From positions 22,628,217-22,692,216 of the forward strand of contig ML682013.1 in assembly GCA_007922195.1 (NCBI GenBank): a stretch of DNA of 64,000 bases, read 5' to 3'. Positions 11,069-23,906 of the stretch are shown here, piece by piece. The notes beneath the pieces were generated by a model. The model was not told the origin of the DNA. It did no database searches and worked only from the letters and a program-made list of their open reading frames with translations. Positions within the stretch are counted from its first letter, which is position 1, and each line of letters starts with the position of its first letter. The DNA comes from Podocnemis expansa. Lineage: Eukaryota; Chordata; Testudines; Podocnemididae. The position numbers were made by a program, and so were the translations under genes.

Positions 11069-11905
11069 CCATTATGTACAGAACCCATAATGAACAAAAA
11101 ATAATTATGCATCAAATAGAGAAACCCCAGTTATTGGGGACAGAAAAGGTTGTAATATAGCTTGAGATTTTTTTGGCTCAGTATAGGTCCATGGCTCAGA
11201 CTCCTTGAATTTGATACATCAATATTTATGATGTAAAGGAAATCAGGTGGAATTGGAAAGTTTCCTAGAATATTTGAATCATGTACACAGACTGATCAAA
11301 TTTACTGCATCATTTAGTTCAAAGCAGATACATTACCTGGACATATTAACAGAAAATAGAAAGGATAAATTTGTAACCAATGTATACAAAAAAAAAAAAA
11401 AGAACAGATAGAAATAATCTTCTGCATGATGAAAGCTCTTTCCCACCCCCAGCTAAAGAAAGATCTCACTCCCATACATCCAGTTTATTAAGGATGCATA
11501 GGATCATAGCAGCTAATGAGGAATGTGAGTCTAAATGAATGAAATAGGTTGACAGGTGTTTAACAAGAGGATGAGGTTGAGAGGAAATCTTGAAAGCAAG
11601 ATTAAGGTAGCAGAGAAACCACATAAATATATGTTAGACAAACTCTTTGTTCTCTGCTTATACCATAAGTCGATAAAAATAGATTGCATTAAGACATTGG
11701 CATATCCTGAGAAGTGATCAAATATTAGAGCCAACATTTGAGAACATGAATCAAGATTCAGATTTGTGAATGTAACACAATGATATTAGAAACTTTTACA
11801 AAGGTATTGTGCCGCAGTTCTAATTGATGTCAATATGTGTCCGTTTCGTACAGCTAGTGCCCCAATAGGGTATTATAGTTAGTGCTTTATTTGTAACAGT
11901 ACACA
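11067..11905. other. No gene seen
   Basis: Unrecognised sequence with an A tract at 11388-11402. Confidence 0.55.
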
Positions 11906-11938
11906 GAGGTATGGTGTGCCAGCACCTTTTCTGCCAGC

Positions 11939-12094
11939 CCCACTGCCCAGCTGTGAGGGCAGGGTCAGCAGGGAAAAGGAGCATGCCACTCCTATCTCAT
12001 CCTGGCTTCACTGCCAGGCTGGGCGGGGTCAGCAGGGGAAAGAAGCACACTGCTCTGTTCCCCTGCTGACCCTGCCTCGCAGCTGGGCAGTGGG
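11939..12094. repeat. GC-rich inverted repeat, 35 bp arms
   Basis: Arm 11939-11973 (CCCACTGCCCAGCTG...CAGCAGGG) is almost the reverse complement of 12060-12094. A third partial copy of the GGGTCAGCAGGG segment lies between them near 12025, giving a direct repeat of about 64 bp. The base composition differs sharply from the AT-rich flanks, so this is probably the core of an insertion whose ends (about 11905 and 12145) I could not fix. Confidence 0.65.
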
Positions 12095-12194
12095 CCAATA
12101 AGTAGAAGAGTGGTGCACCCCTTTACCCTGCTCATCCTGGACAGTGGACCCAGCAGGGGACAGGAGAAAATTTACAGGAGCAAATAGCAAATCT

Positions 12195-12794
12195 ACTGTA
12201 GCAAAATATAGCAAACTAGCATATATAAGGATAGCAAGTTTACTAACAAGATATGTGTACTTATATTTTTATGAAAAAACACTGATTATAGTTATGTGCA
12301 GTCCTGACACTGAAATGAGTGTACGTATTGAGACTGCTGCATTTTGCGCTGTTGTAGTAATTGGGCCTACACATTTATCTTAATTGTAAGTGCAACTGTA
12401 AGAATTGGGTGAAAGTTCAAATGGTGTCAAAATAACATAATAAATGCTGAAGGGAAAAAGATGCAAAAGCAGGCAGAAAGACTGAATTAGTAAAAACTAA
12501 ACATCCGATGGATATAATTCAAAGACTATGTTCGTCATGCCTGGTTACCAAGACAAGCGTGAGGATGGAAATTAGTGGAAAAGAATTGGTATAGTGTAGA
12601 TTGGTAGACATAACAAAGATATTTACTATTGTGGCCATCTCTCCTATCTGAGGTTCTTAAAAATAAAATAGGGAAAAAGAAGAAGTTGTCTGGCAGCAAC
12701 AAAAACAATCATGACTCCACTCCAACTGTTTTCTGGAAATTCAAGATCTGTTGTAACATGTTGGACTTTCATCATTCTGATTGTAAAAGATGTC
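12195..12794. other. No gene seen
   Basis: Unrecognised AT-rich sequence ending at the CR1 3' terminus. Confidence 0.55.
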
Positions 12795-14570
12795 ATAGAA
12801 TCATAGGGTTGGAAAGGACCTCATTAGATCATCTAGACCAAATCTCTGCTAAAAACAGACCACTCCCACTAAATCATCTCAGCCAGGGTTTTGCCTAACT
12901 GGGTCTTAAATGTTTCCAAAGATGGAGATCCACTGCCTCCCTAGATAACCCATTCCAATGCTTCACCACCCTCCTAGTGAGAAAGTTTTTCTTAATCTCC
13001 AACCTCGACTGCCTCAGCTGCAGCTTGAAACCATTGCTCCTTGTTCTGTCCTCTGTTACTACTGAGAACACCTTGGCTTCCTCCTCTTTGGAGCACCACT
13101 TCAAATAGTTGAAGGTTGCTTTCAAAGCCTCCCTCAGTGTTCTCTTCTGTAGACTAAATAAGCCCAGTTCCTTCCGTCTCTCCTCATAATTCATGTGCCC
13201 CAACCCCCTAATCATTTTCATTGCTCTCCGCTGGACTCTTTCTAATTTGTCCACATTCTTTCCGTTGTCCGGAGCCTAAAGCTGGACGCAGAATTCCATG
13301 TGCAGCCTCACCAGCACCAATTAAAGGGGAAGAATCACATCCCTCAATCTGCTGACAACACTCCTACTGATGTAGCCCAATATGCCTTTGGTCTTTTTGG
13401 CAACACAAGACCATTGTTGACTCAAATCCAGCTTCCCATCCACCATAACCCCTAGGTCCTTTTCTACAATTCTACTACTCGGCTAGTCAGTACCTGACCT
13501 CTAGAAGTACATGGGATTTTTCCATCCTAAATGCAGGACTTTGCATTTATCCTTCTTGAACCTCATGCAATTTCATTTGGCTCAATGCTCCAATTTATCT
13601 AGGTCTTCCTGAATCCTAACTCTGCCCTCCAGTGTGTTCACCATTCCCCCCAGCTTAGTGTTATCCGCAAACTTACTGAGAGTGAAATCTATCCCATCAT
13701 CCAGATCATTATTGAAGAAGCTGAACAGAACTGGTCCCAGGACTGACCTCTGGGGCACTCCACTCATTACTGGTTGCCAACTAGACACTGAGCCCTTGAT
13801 CCCTACCCTCTAAGCTTGATGATCTAGCCAGTTTTCTATCCACCTTAGGGTCCATTCATCCAAACCATACATCTTTAACTTGCTGACAAGAATGCTGTGG
13901 GAAACTATCAAAAGCTTTGCTAAAGTTGAGATATATCACATTGACAGTTATTCCTGCATCCAGGGGCATCGCTGGCTGCGGGAGAGACCTGGGGCATGGG
14001 CCCAGGCCCCGCCCCCAGCTACAGGCCCCACCCCCTGGCCAGGACAGGGCCAGGTCCCACATCCCCAGTGGGGGAGGCGGCTGCCACAGCCTGCCAGGCC
14101 CCAGATCCTTGGTGCAAGGGAGGGGGCCACCACGGCTGGCCGGGCCCCAGATCCCAGGCCAGGGACGGGGCCGCTGCGGCTGCGGGCGGCCGGGCCCCGG
14201 ATCTCCAGCCTGATTGCAGGGCCAGTGATGCCCCGGCTGCATCCACTTATCCCCTCACCTCATCACAGAAGGCAATCAAGTTGGTCAAGCATAATTTGCC
14301 CTTAGTGAATCCATGTTGACTGTTCCTGATCACTCTATTTTCCACCAAGTGTTTCAAAACAGATTCTTTTTGGACCTGCTCCATGACTTTTCCAGGCGCT
14401 CAGGTGAGCCTGATTAGTCTGGAGTTCCCTGGGTCCTCCTTTATCCCTTTCTTGAAGATAGGTGCTATATTCGCCCTTTTCCAATCATCCAGGCCCTCCC
14501 CCATTTGCCACAAGTTTTCAAAGATAATGGCTAGCAGTTCTGCAGTCATTACAAAGGAGGACAGATAAAG
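12795..14570 (-). mobile_element. CR1 LINE copy A, 5'-truncated, interrupted
   Basis: Read on the minus strand it runs from the RT fingers region (DDWKRANIAPIFKKG, near 14480) through an NDLDDG / KFADNTKLGG segment (about 13650-13700) to the ORF2 C-terminus (DKLERVQRRAMKMIRG, near 13230) and the 3' end with CATAGAATCATAGGGTTGG at 12795. ORF2 of CR1 encodes endonuclease and reverse transcriptase; the endonuclease half is missing. The catalytic FADD motif reads FADN here, so it is dead, and frameshifts occur throughout. A 275 bp hAT element sits at 13961-14235. The 5' break near 14570 is approximate. Confidence 0.9.
13961..14235. mobile_element. GC-rich hAT-like element inside CR1 copy A (8 bp TSD)
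   Basis: Ends CAGGGGCATCGCTGGC and GCCAGTGATGCCCCG are an inverted pair. Flanks CCTGCATC (13953-13960) and GCTGCATC (14236-14243) match at 7 of 8. The corresponding uninterrupted CR1 copy B reads CTTGCATCCACAAATC at 42568, which confirms the insertion and a single ancestral target. No coding capacity. Confidence 0.9.
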
Positions 14571-15048
14571 GGAACCAGATGACATTGTCATCTCCACCAG
14601 TTTCAGTTAAATCCCTAAATCCACTTGGGATGAGATTTTGTTACCTCCCACTATATGTCTTTTTTCTTCCTCACTCTGTTTTGCCTCTGTTCTATTCTTC
14701 TTCTTTTGCCTTTTCTCTGGTAAGAGTCTGGCTGGGTTGGTCAAGGCAGTATTTTGCAACACTTCTATAAGGCTTCTGCCAAACAAGCAGTTAAAAGTAA
14801 TGCCTTAAACAGCTCAACATGGATACAGACCTTCCAGGTCTCATGGTGGCTAATAGCACCCTATGCGATACCTGTGTTGTTCCAACAGTGAAGCTGCAAG
14901 TGCAAGTCAACACCAGAGACAGAAGCTGAATTTTCTATATCTTTTTATTAATGGTGTATATGCCATGATGCTAAGCAGACAGAGGTCTTTACACTGAGCT
15001 CTGAACCTTGTTAAACATTTTATGTTATACAATAATTGAGTCATGTTT
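14571..15048. other. No gene seen
   Basis: Unrecognised sequence between CR1 copy A and a SINE piece. Confidence 0.5.
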
Positions 15049-15062
15049 ACACTTTTGCCACT

Positions 15063-15136
15063 TTTTCTCCCATGAAAGCTCATGCAATAAAATAAATTTG
15101 TTAGTTGTTAAGTGCCACAGGGCATTGTGTTTGTTA
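15063..15136 (-). mobile_element. Turtle-type SINE tail, 5'-truncated, with TSD
   Basis: CTCCCATGAAAGCTCATGC followed by AATAAATTTGTTAGT and AAGTGCCACAG is the reverse complement of the copy at 49744-49818. It is flanked by ACACTTTTGCCACT (15049-15062) and ACACTTTTGACT (15137-15148), a target duplication with small changes. Only the last ~75 bp of the SINE is present. Confidence 0.75.
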
Positions 15137-15383
15137 ACACTTTTGACTCTTTGGGCCCATATAGTCCATCAAAATTAAGACAACAGTTCAGGAACAAGTC
15201 TTCATGCACCACTCCTTCCCTTGTTCCTTCATGCAAGTGCTGGGTCCTCTCCACAGAGGAGAAACCTTTCAAATGTATTTTTTATACAGTGTACCTCCAG
15301 AAGCTCTGAATAAGGATTTCTGTATTTGTAACTAAGCTAGAAATAGGTTAGTTTTGAATAAGATCAGTACAGAACTTCACATG

Positions 15384-15901
15384 GTGTATTTCTACACTTA
15401 CAGTTTACTTCAAATTAATGAGCATTAATTCGAATTAAATTAATGAATGGCTACACTGGCTTTCATTACTTCGAACTAAGGAATTCCTTAGTTCGAAGTA
15501 ATGAATGCTTACTTCAAAGTTATAAAACCTTGCTTAACTTCAAAATAACAGTTAATTCAAACTTATAAGTTCAAATTAACCCAATGGAGCTGCATTAATT
15601 TGAGCTAACCTTTAATTCAAATTAATGCAGTTTGACCTTCTTCATCCCAGGGTGCCTTTCTCTTTCTGTGTATTGGGTGCGGGCATGGCACTTTGCCGGG
15701 GCCATGTTGCCACACTTCCCATGGTGCCCCCTTCCTAAATTGAACTAGCAAGTCCTGCCCATGGGCATGATAGTTCAATTTGAGTTTCTAGTGGTGACAT
15801 GTCAGTTCAAATTAACTTAGTTTGAATTAACCGTTATTAGTTTGAATTAATTATTTTGGACTAACTTAATTTCAACTAACTTCTTAAGTGTAGACTTAGC
15901 C
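15384..15901. mobile_element. MITE with a 44 bp perfect palindrome (3 bp TSD ATG)
   Basis: Ends GTGTATTTCTACAC and GTGTAGACTTAGCC, flanked by ATG at 15381-15383 and 15902-15904. The arms are repeats of TTAATTCGAATTAA-like words. A non-palindromic core (about 15632-15810, with GCCATGTTGCCACACTTCCC and CAAGTCCTGCCCATG) is shared with the copies at 41985, 44758 (inverted) and 48767. An internal terminal-like motif GGCTACACTGG occurs near 15449. Confidence 0.88.
15462..15505. repeat. 44 bp perfect palindrome
   Basis: Centred on GGAATTCC, with no loop and no mismatch, inside the MITE. Such a sequence can extrude a cruciform. Confidence 0.95.
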
Positions 15902-15904
15902 ATG

Positions 15905-18024
15905 TAGAGTGTAATGGAAGGTTGATGAATCTTGATTCATTTTGGGTATTTGATATGATAGATATATAGATTCAAAAGCTGATATACCAAGGTTCGCAGG
16001 CTCATAATGTCCTGAGAACATATAAAGGGAAGAAGGAATAAAACCTACTCACACAGTGAATTGACCTTGATTACAATAAACCTTTTGTAAGGATGGAATA
16101 TGAGGGACTGGATAATTAGAGGAAACAGATTCCAAGTCCAATCCACTCTGTTCCCAACTGATCCCCTATGGTGATGATTACACTGAAATTCTCTACTCAT
16201 CATTTACACATTCATATGGTATTTCTAATGTGTCTTTCTCACTGTACTCTCTACATCACCAGCCATGGATGTAATATATGGCAGGACTTAAAATATAAAT
16301 ATGGAATTGTAATAGTTTCAGCCACTTCCCTTATACTCCTTCCTGGCTGAGGGTAATACTACAGGCACACTGTCACAATTTTCCCCTCTTCAGGGCCCTT
16401 TAATTTCAAAGGCAGTTCAAACAATTATAGAGTCCCATCCTTGTGGTGCCTACAACCATAACAAGAGTTGTTCTAGTGAATCTCTTTTGTAAGTTTGGAG
16501 CACAGATTTGTTTAAGTCCCAACATGGTTTCCCCTCTGGTAAACAGAGGACCTCATGAAGAAAACACAGATGAAGAAAGTAGCTGTCACTCTGCATGCAA
16601 AAGAAACAAGCAGTAAAGAAAAAAAAAAGCCAAAGTGCTAGTTCTACTCATTCACTTTATCACCAAGAACGAAGTCCAAATATCAACTGTTTTCTTTTGC
16701 TTCACTGTATATGCTAGAGAAGTGTTTCATGTTCAAAGCATTACATTTCTATGTCAATCTAAAGAAAAAGAGTTTTCTTACACAAATTCCACACAGCTGC
16801 TGTCAACACTATATTGAAAGAATGAAAATAGTGTGTACATTGCATCTTAATTATTGTTTATGCCCTCTGATACACCTTCATAACCCATCTTTTGTGCTTT
16901 TGGGAACATTATATTGAATTGAAAAGCATTTCTAAATAAATTGAACATTGAAGGCCATGCATATCACAAATTAATCTGAATCATTTTGGCTCCAAGTTAA
17001 TGTAAGAAAGATGAATTGTGGTATTTGACTTAACAGAGTGATTAGCTTGAAACAGTGCTACTTGACACATCGATTGGATGACTTTTTTTTTTTTTAAAAG
17101 ACCTTTAAAGCTTAGTCTTTTTAAACTGGTAGGTTTCAAGACATTCTTCTCTTCTACTCATGGCACATAGAGACAGACAAGTATATATGCAGCCAGGAAG
17201 GTAAGCAGAAAAAATGCTGAGCACACAGACTCACACCATCTAGTATTTGCTGGTTATAAACAATGATAGTTCAAACAAAAGGTTAGAACTATGTGAAAGA
17301 ATATGAATATGAATTGATAGAAGTGAAGCTTATCAGAACACACTTTTCCAGTGTAATTTATATAAAGACCAAAGTGAGCTCTAATAAACACTTCCATTTT
17401 AAAAAGAAATCCATTAATGTAATAAGTATGAACAATTTAGTGGATTGACATTGTAAACTACTGCAAGTATTTTTAAAGTTTTTATGATTTTAAACCTCCA
17501 ATATGGAAAAATGTGTTCTAACAGAAAATTACTCATCATACAAAAATAATAAAAATAAATTAAATCTAATGAGATTATTTAAAAGCATGTTATCTGAAAA
17601 AACAATTAAGCAAATCCATTAAGTAAATAATTTTACAAACAAAACAATAACATTTCTTGCCAGATCTGGAAGTCTATAAAAACCAAGAGCATTTGCTTTT
17701 TTAGAGATTTATTAGCTATCATGGGAAATTATTGTACTATAGGGTAGTTGTATGAAATATTCTTTCAGTTAAGTATTCACAACCATCTGAGCCACTTAAC
17801 CATCCTACCAAAGTGAGCATATCCCAGAGTAGAGGTATTGTTTTTACGATAATATACACTAAACTGATTCTTTAAGCAAGCTCATTTTTCCAATTTAGGG
17901 ATTGGTCTAAGAACCACATAAGGTATAGTTCAGCTCTCAGGAATCCCAGAAAATGTTCTTCTTGGTCTGAGATGCTATAAGCACAAACGGTAATTTGTTG
18001 ATCTCTCAGCAGTTATAAACATAC
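15905..18024. other. No gene seen
   Basis: AT-rich sequence with a T tract near 17084-17094. No recognisable exon, RNA gene or repeat family. Confidence 0.55.
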
Positions 18025-18027
18025 TAT

Positions 18028-18500
18028 GGCTATGTGTACACATAAAACCTTAGTTCAGACTTTAGTCCAAACTAGTTAGTTCAAAGTTAACATGGTTAGT
18101 TTGAACTAGCTTCTTAGTTCAAATTAGCCGTGCTTTTTTTAGTTCTAATTAACTTTTTAGTTCAAACTAAATAAGCATGGCTAATTTGAACTAAAAGTTA
18201 GTTCGAACTAAAAAATGTGGTTAGTTCGAACTAACTGCTTGTTTAGTTAATGCTATCATGTCTACATTGGGCTAGATTGAACTAAATATTCAAATAAATT
18301 CAGACTAAGCAGTTAGCTCAAACCAGCTAATTCTATGTTTCTATAACCAGCCAAACTAACTAGTTCGAATTGAGGCTTTGCTTAGTTCAAACTCAATTAA
18401 AAAAAAATAGTTTGAACTAGGCAAAGCCTAGTGTAGGCAGGGTTCAAATTAGTTCGAATTAAGGCTCCTTAATTCAAACTAATTGAGTGTAGACATAGTT
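18028..18500. mobile_element. MITE built on AGTTCGAACT words (3 bp TSD TAT)
   Basis: Ends GGCTATGTGTACAC and GTGTAGACATAGTT, flanked by TAT at 18025-18027 and 18501-18503. The whole interior is made of repeated TTAGTTCAAACT / AGTTTGAACTAA words in both directions. An internal terminal-like motif ATGTCTACAT lies at 18258-18267. No GC-rich core, unlike the 15.4 kb copy. Confidence 0.88.
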
Positions 18501-18503
18501 TAT

Positions 18504-21500
18504 GGCACTAGTATACAGATTTGGATTCCTACATTGAGGTGCGTAATCTTGCATTTAGGTGCTCAAGTTGCGACTAAGATCTCCTAGCCCTCTACCACAT
18601 TTCCATATGTAACATGAACATATTTATTTTATTTTCTTTATGTTTTTCCCCAAGCTAGTTAACATGACAGATCTGTGTTTGTTTGTTTGCTTTACTCAAA
18701 TGAGAAGTAAAAACCTTATATTTCACTTGACCCAGATTTTCAAAGACCTCATTAGAATCTTGACATTTGCTAAATTAATATAACTGAACATGTCTGACTG
18801 ACAAGCTACAAGATCCCACTCACTCTTTTAAAGAGAAGGATCATATTCTTATCAAAATGTGACATATCAGGGTATAATAACAAGACAAAGACCTTAATGC
18901 AAAAAGTGTGTAACAACATGTTCTGTATTTAAATATAATAGTAACAGAATGCTACATCAAAAACTCATAACCATCAGCATTGGTATGCTAGGAAAGCACT
19001 GATTGTGAGCTATACAAAAGTATCCCCACCTCAGAAACACTTACCAAAAACAGCTTGAATTTAAAGAGGGTCCAGTTCTTACAGACCAACTCCAACTCTT
19101 AAAGCAAATTATGAAAAGTTTTTAATACTACTTACCAGTAATATTTAAAAAAAATTGTCTCAGTGGACTGGACCAGTGCCACTTCAAAAAAACTCTTATT
19201 GACTTCAGTGAGATTTAGTTTTGCTTCAGAGGGAATTTGCTGTAGTAAAGCCTTCAGGATTTGTCACAGTATATATTTATAGTTATTATATTGCTTTGAT
19301 AATGTCTTTTTTCTGAGACTGTTTAATTCTTATTACATCCTTTTGCATTCAAATTTTATACAACATTCATCAATTATTCTATCACTTCTCCATTCTATTC
19401 TATTCAATTCTATTCTATTCTATATTAAACAGAATAGGAATGACCTGGGAAAAGTCTCAAGGCTTTAAAATAGGATAGCTTCTTCCATTTCTTTTAAATA
19501 ATTTTCTCCTAGTTCAATGCCTCTCTACATAGTCAAGCAGTGCATGGTAAATGGGTATAAATCAGTAGCTTACTGGGCACTAACTGGCCAAATGGCCTCT
19601 GCTGAAACCTCACTTCTGGGCTTTGATCTGGTCTCTTTTCAGAGCACAAGACCTGCCTGACTGGTTTCAAAGTATAGTAGATCAAAGCACACAACAGAAC
19701 AGTTAGTACAGAATAGCAAGGTCCACAGGATCAGCTGATGTGTGGGAGGCCATTGTACTGTGAATTTATACTCCAGTTTGTTGTGCACTAACTGACAATG
19801 TAGACAAGGACTTAGTCTTCCTGCCTGGTCAATTTCAACATCCATCAATCTTGCCAGTAATCGTTTGTGTTTACTTTTGGCAACAGGAAGATTTGGACAC
19901 CTTTTACAAATTTTATTTTGTCAAAATGGTTGGGTAATTTGAGTTTCTGTAACAAGTTTATAACACTCTATTTCAGCCTGGGCTTTTAAAAATACATATG
20001 AAAACATTTTTAAAGATTTTTTTTTAACCTATGCCAAGAATAGCACAAGTAGTGAACCAACTAGTCAGGCAAGTGTTGTACAACAGTATCTATTATTTAA
20101 CTGTTTCTTCAGGCTACAGGTGTTGGATCTGAGACTTAGTGGTGGATCATTCTGTCAACTCATTTCAGATATAAAGGATTCTAAAAAATCATATAGCTAA
20201 CTGATTTTGTCTTGCTTAGCATTTTTTTTGTCAATGAGGTCACAAAAGGTATTCATGTCACTCAAAGGGTTGACATAGAAGACCAACTTCTTGCTGTAAT
20301 CTGAATTGAACTTAATGAGTCATGCTACACCTTACTTAAGTTTAACAGGGTAGTATTCTTGTCTAACTGGCTGAGTTGTCTAAGGAGGATCTATGTGCTG
20401 ACTGTCAGTGAAGTACTACAACATTTATAAAGCTGAGATCCAGTTTGTATCCACCTCCTCCAATTTATTTTTAGATAAGTCATCTGCTCACCTTAGTACT
20501 GAATGTTAAAAGCCTTACAAAATGAAGAAAATGAACCAAATATTTTTTCAGCAACTGTAATCATATTCTGTACATCTTTCACCTACCAGAAATTCATGGA
20601 CTCAAAGACTAAAAAATACAAAAGAGACCAAGTATAAACCCAGAATTTTAAAGGACTTTTGAAATATTAACATACCATTGTCAATCACTATAGAGCCCTG
20701 TGAAGAAACCCCCTTTATGTCTGCCACTAGGCACTCACTAGCAAAAGGTAGTGTGTCTATTAACTGTGTTTGCAAAGTACTTGGACATTTTGGGTGTTAT
20801 TGCAATCTAAAAAGAAAAATCAATAGTAGTTGATCATAGTCATCTTATTTTTTGTTCATTACCTTTCATTTAACAAATTGGCTGACTCACAGACTTTTCA
20901 AACTGCCTTTTAAACAAACTAGTGCCTGCTTCTATGCTGCTCACAGAAAGTTTCAGGTGTTCAGATGTCTGTAATAAATTACTCCAGACTGATCAGATGA
21001 AATTTATGTGATAGTAAATTCTGTGTTCTAGCTCTTGCTGAAGAATTATGAATAGAACACTTTTGAAGTCTGTAGACTACCATCTGTAGACTACACTGAT
21101 TTTGAAAAATGTGTCATATTCAATGTAGTAAAAATGACCTTTCCTATTAACCACAAAGTCTTGTCAAAATTCTTGTATGTATAAGGAAGTTGTAAAAGAA
21201 GGTTTCAAAGGTATGGTGCCTTTTTGAAAAAGTTGGGGGTACAAAACTATGCTAATACTGAGGTGTGAAAACCAAACTGAGAAATTTCCCATTCATCTCT
21301 ATAATTAATTTTTCAAAACAATTTTAGTATTATCTGTCACTGTTCCACTAGCTTCACAGCTATTGAAGTAGCAAACATTTTACAACTTTAATTAAAAATT
21401 TTCTTTCAAGGACAGAAATTTCCACATGTTTGAAGTGCTCTTATTTCATTTTTTAAGATAAAAGGACCACAAAACACTTTTGAAAATCCCTGTTTTCTCC

Positions 21501-22383
21501 CACCTTTGCATTGCCTAAGACCTACTTTGCATAATCAGACAGTTCATATGAATGCTTTTTACTATAGACTAAAATATTCAAACTGCATTTAAGAAATGTA
21601 AATAGTTTTAGTAAATTGCTCTTCTCTGTTAGTTTTTATGTACATTGGCTGGACGACATATCAAGATACTTTGATCAGCACTGTCAACAGTTTTCTGGTG
21701 ATACAGATTCACATTTCCTTCACACCAAATCCAATCATCGTATCTCCTCTTCCCAGAGCCTGACAGAGACAGGGCATTCAGATACTATGGCATTGACAAG
21801 AGACATACATGTATCTAATACCTATTAAGGCACAAACTGGCAAGTCTGCTTTGGATAAATGATGTGATGTCAACAAGCATCAGCAATTATCTAAAGAAAT
21901 GGGTGGGGCTATAATCGCGCTTTTCTCTGAAAATGCATTTGTACCCTCTCAGCTATTTTACACAGCTTACAGTCTCAGAGCCATAGTGGATTCATTGCTG
22001 CTCCTGACTTGTCAGGTTTCAATGGTACCATGACATGTCTTTTTTGCACTACCTACCCAGAGCATTCCAGGCCTTTCACACCTCAGAGCTAGAGGTTTAG
22101 TTTCAATTACTTTGCACATCAAAACACATGGTATTGCTGATCATGGACAGTGTAATACCATAATTGCATGGGATTCAGCTACTATGGTTTTTTTTCTCAT
22201 TACAACAGATAATTTTGCTTTTCTTCTCCCTCCTCACCTTCCTGCTAATTGCTGTGCTTCACTGTTCGAATTCAATCAAGCCCTCTGATTTGCTGCAACA
22301 GTTTGACTTGATCCTATGACTTACACTTTCCTACATTTATTTTGCTCCCATTCTGTAAGTTCCATCTTCAAGCATTTTACAAA
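18504..22383. other. No gene seen; possible MITE end near 19810
   Basis: Long AT-rich stretch. AATGTAGACAAGG near 19798-19810 looks like a MITE right end, but no left end was found. The remainder is unrecognised; distant regulatory elements could lie here, but sequence alone does not show them. Confidence 0.5.
19391..19424. repeat. (CTATT)n microsatellite
   Basis: Six to seven pentamer units, one interrupted. Confidence 0.9.
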
Positions 22384-22459
22384 GTGGGATTTTTCTCCCA
22401 TGAAAGTTCATGTTATAAATAAATCTGTTAGTCTTTATAACTGCCAAACTCCTTGTTGG
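22384..22459 (-). mobile_element. Turtle-type SINE tail, diverged
   Basis: GGGATTTTTCTCCCATGAAAG, AATAAATCTGTTAGTCTTTA and CTCCTTGTT match in order the reverse complement of the SINE tail at 49744. No clear target duplication remains. Confidence 0.65.
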
Positions 22460-23508
22460 GAATGCTTGGCGTCCATTCTAGCAGCAGAATGCTCCAAGGC
22501 TGCAAGATGATACTCTCTGTGAAAGGGCCATGCTTGAAACTGTTGAATTGCCAGAATTACATTTAGGTGGCTTCAAGGCACAATAAAAAGACATCTGGGG
22601 CTTGTTTCTATGCTAGTTTTGTTGTGACATCTTTCTGATAAGCCCAGCCTCACACTTATTTTTTGTTGGGATATACAATGCAATCTTCTTGTCTGCTTTG
22701 AGAAGAGATTGATATTTTTTATTTGTTTAGGTTTTGTATGGGTTCCCACATACCAAGCCTCAAGTACAAAGAAATACATAAAATCTTTGTACCACAATTT
22801 TCCCTTAAAATGACAATACATGACAACTTTTTCAAAGACAGCCATCCAGTTAGTTACCTTAAGGTATATCTACCTAAAATATTTATGTTCTTATTTTATT
22901 CTGCTTTGAATTGCAATAAAGTAAGAAGCATCTACTAAGTAATCACTAACATATACTCTTTAGGAAGAGTTTTGAATATTGTTCCTTCGTATAAACTTTT
23001 TAAGCCTCAAACATGATATGTCCTCTGTTTCCATTTTACTTTTCTTTTGCCTCCACAATTGGAGAAATGAGTTAGTTAGAAACTGCAACATAGCTAGTGA
23101 CTTCTAATATGATAGTTTTACATTTCCAATTAAACACATTGTTAATAAGACATTTATGTTAATCTTTGTATCTAAAATAATATTAATATTTTATGTGGAG
23201 TTGTCTGAGAAGACCAAGGGACAGGGCCTCTTCTGTGTAGCTCCACTGAGTATAGCACAGCTATGCTCAGACCAGCTAAGGGTCTAGTTCAGTGTTGTCA
23301 CTAGACAGGCATCATCTGGTGTCATGACTATGTTTTTCATGAGTGCTGAATTAAGGGTGCACCCCTCCCCAATCCTCTTTAGATGGAAAAAATGAAGACT
23401 TAAGGTATGAGAAGGACACACAAAAGCAATGATAATAAATACTAAAAAGTATGAAAGTGCTGAGGATGGACAAAAATGGCAAACAATACAGTTCAGATAA
23501 GCAAAGGA
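22460..23508. other. No gene seen
   Basis: Unrecognised AT-rich sequence up to the next hAT element. Confidence 0.5.
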
Positions 23509-23516
23509 GCCAAAGG

Positions 23517-23898
23517 CAGGGGTTGGCAACCCAAAAGCTAGGAAGAGCCATTGTTTTAAAATTCCTTCAACCACCAATTGTTTTGAGAGTTGCAATGGGT
23601 GTAGCCTAGTGGTGGTGGGAGGGGGGAACAGGGCCAAGGTGCCTGCCAAAGGGTCCCCGAGCAGGGGAGAAGGAGGAGCTCAGAATCAGAAGCAGGCCCC
23701 CCTGAAAAGTCCTCCCCAGTGGCAGAGGGTGCCTAGAGCCTGGTGTGGGCTACCAGTAGGATCCCAGTGACAGGGAGCCCAGAGTGGACTGCCTGCAGGG
23801 TCCAGGTGGTAAAGAGAAAAGGGTGCTAGAGCCTGGAGCCACAAGGGAACAGCTGAAGTGCCACATGGGGCTCTGGAGCTACAGGTTGCAAACCCCTG
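23517..23898. mobile_element. hAT-like non-autonomous element (8 bp TSD)
   Basis: Ends CAGGGGTTGGCAACC and GGTTGCAAACCCCTG are an inverted pair with one mismatch in 15. Flanks GCCAAAGG (23509-23516) and GCCTAAGG (23899-23906) match at 7 of 8. 382 bp, GC-richer in its right half; frames inside it have no transposase features. Confidence 0.88.
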
Positions 23899-23906
23899 GC
23901 CTAAGG

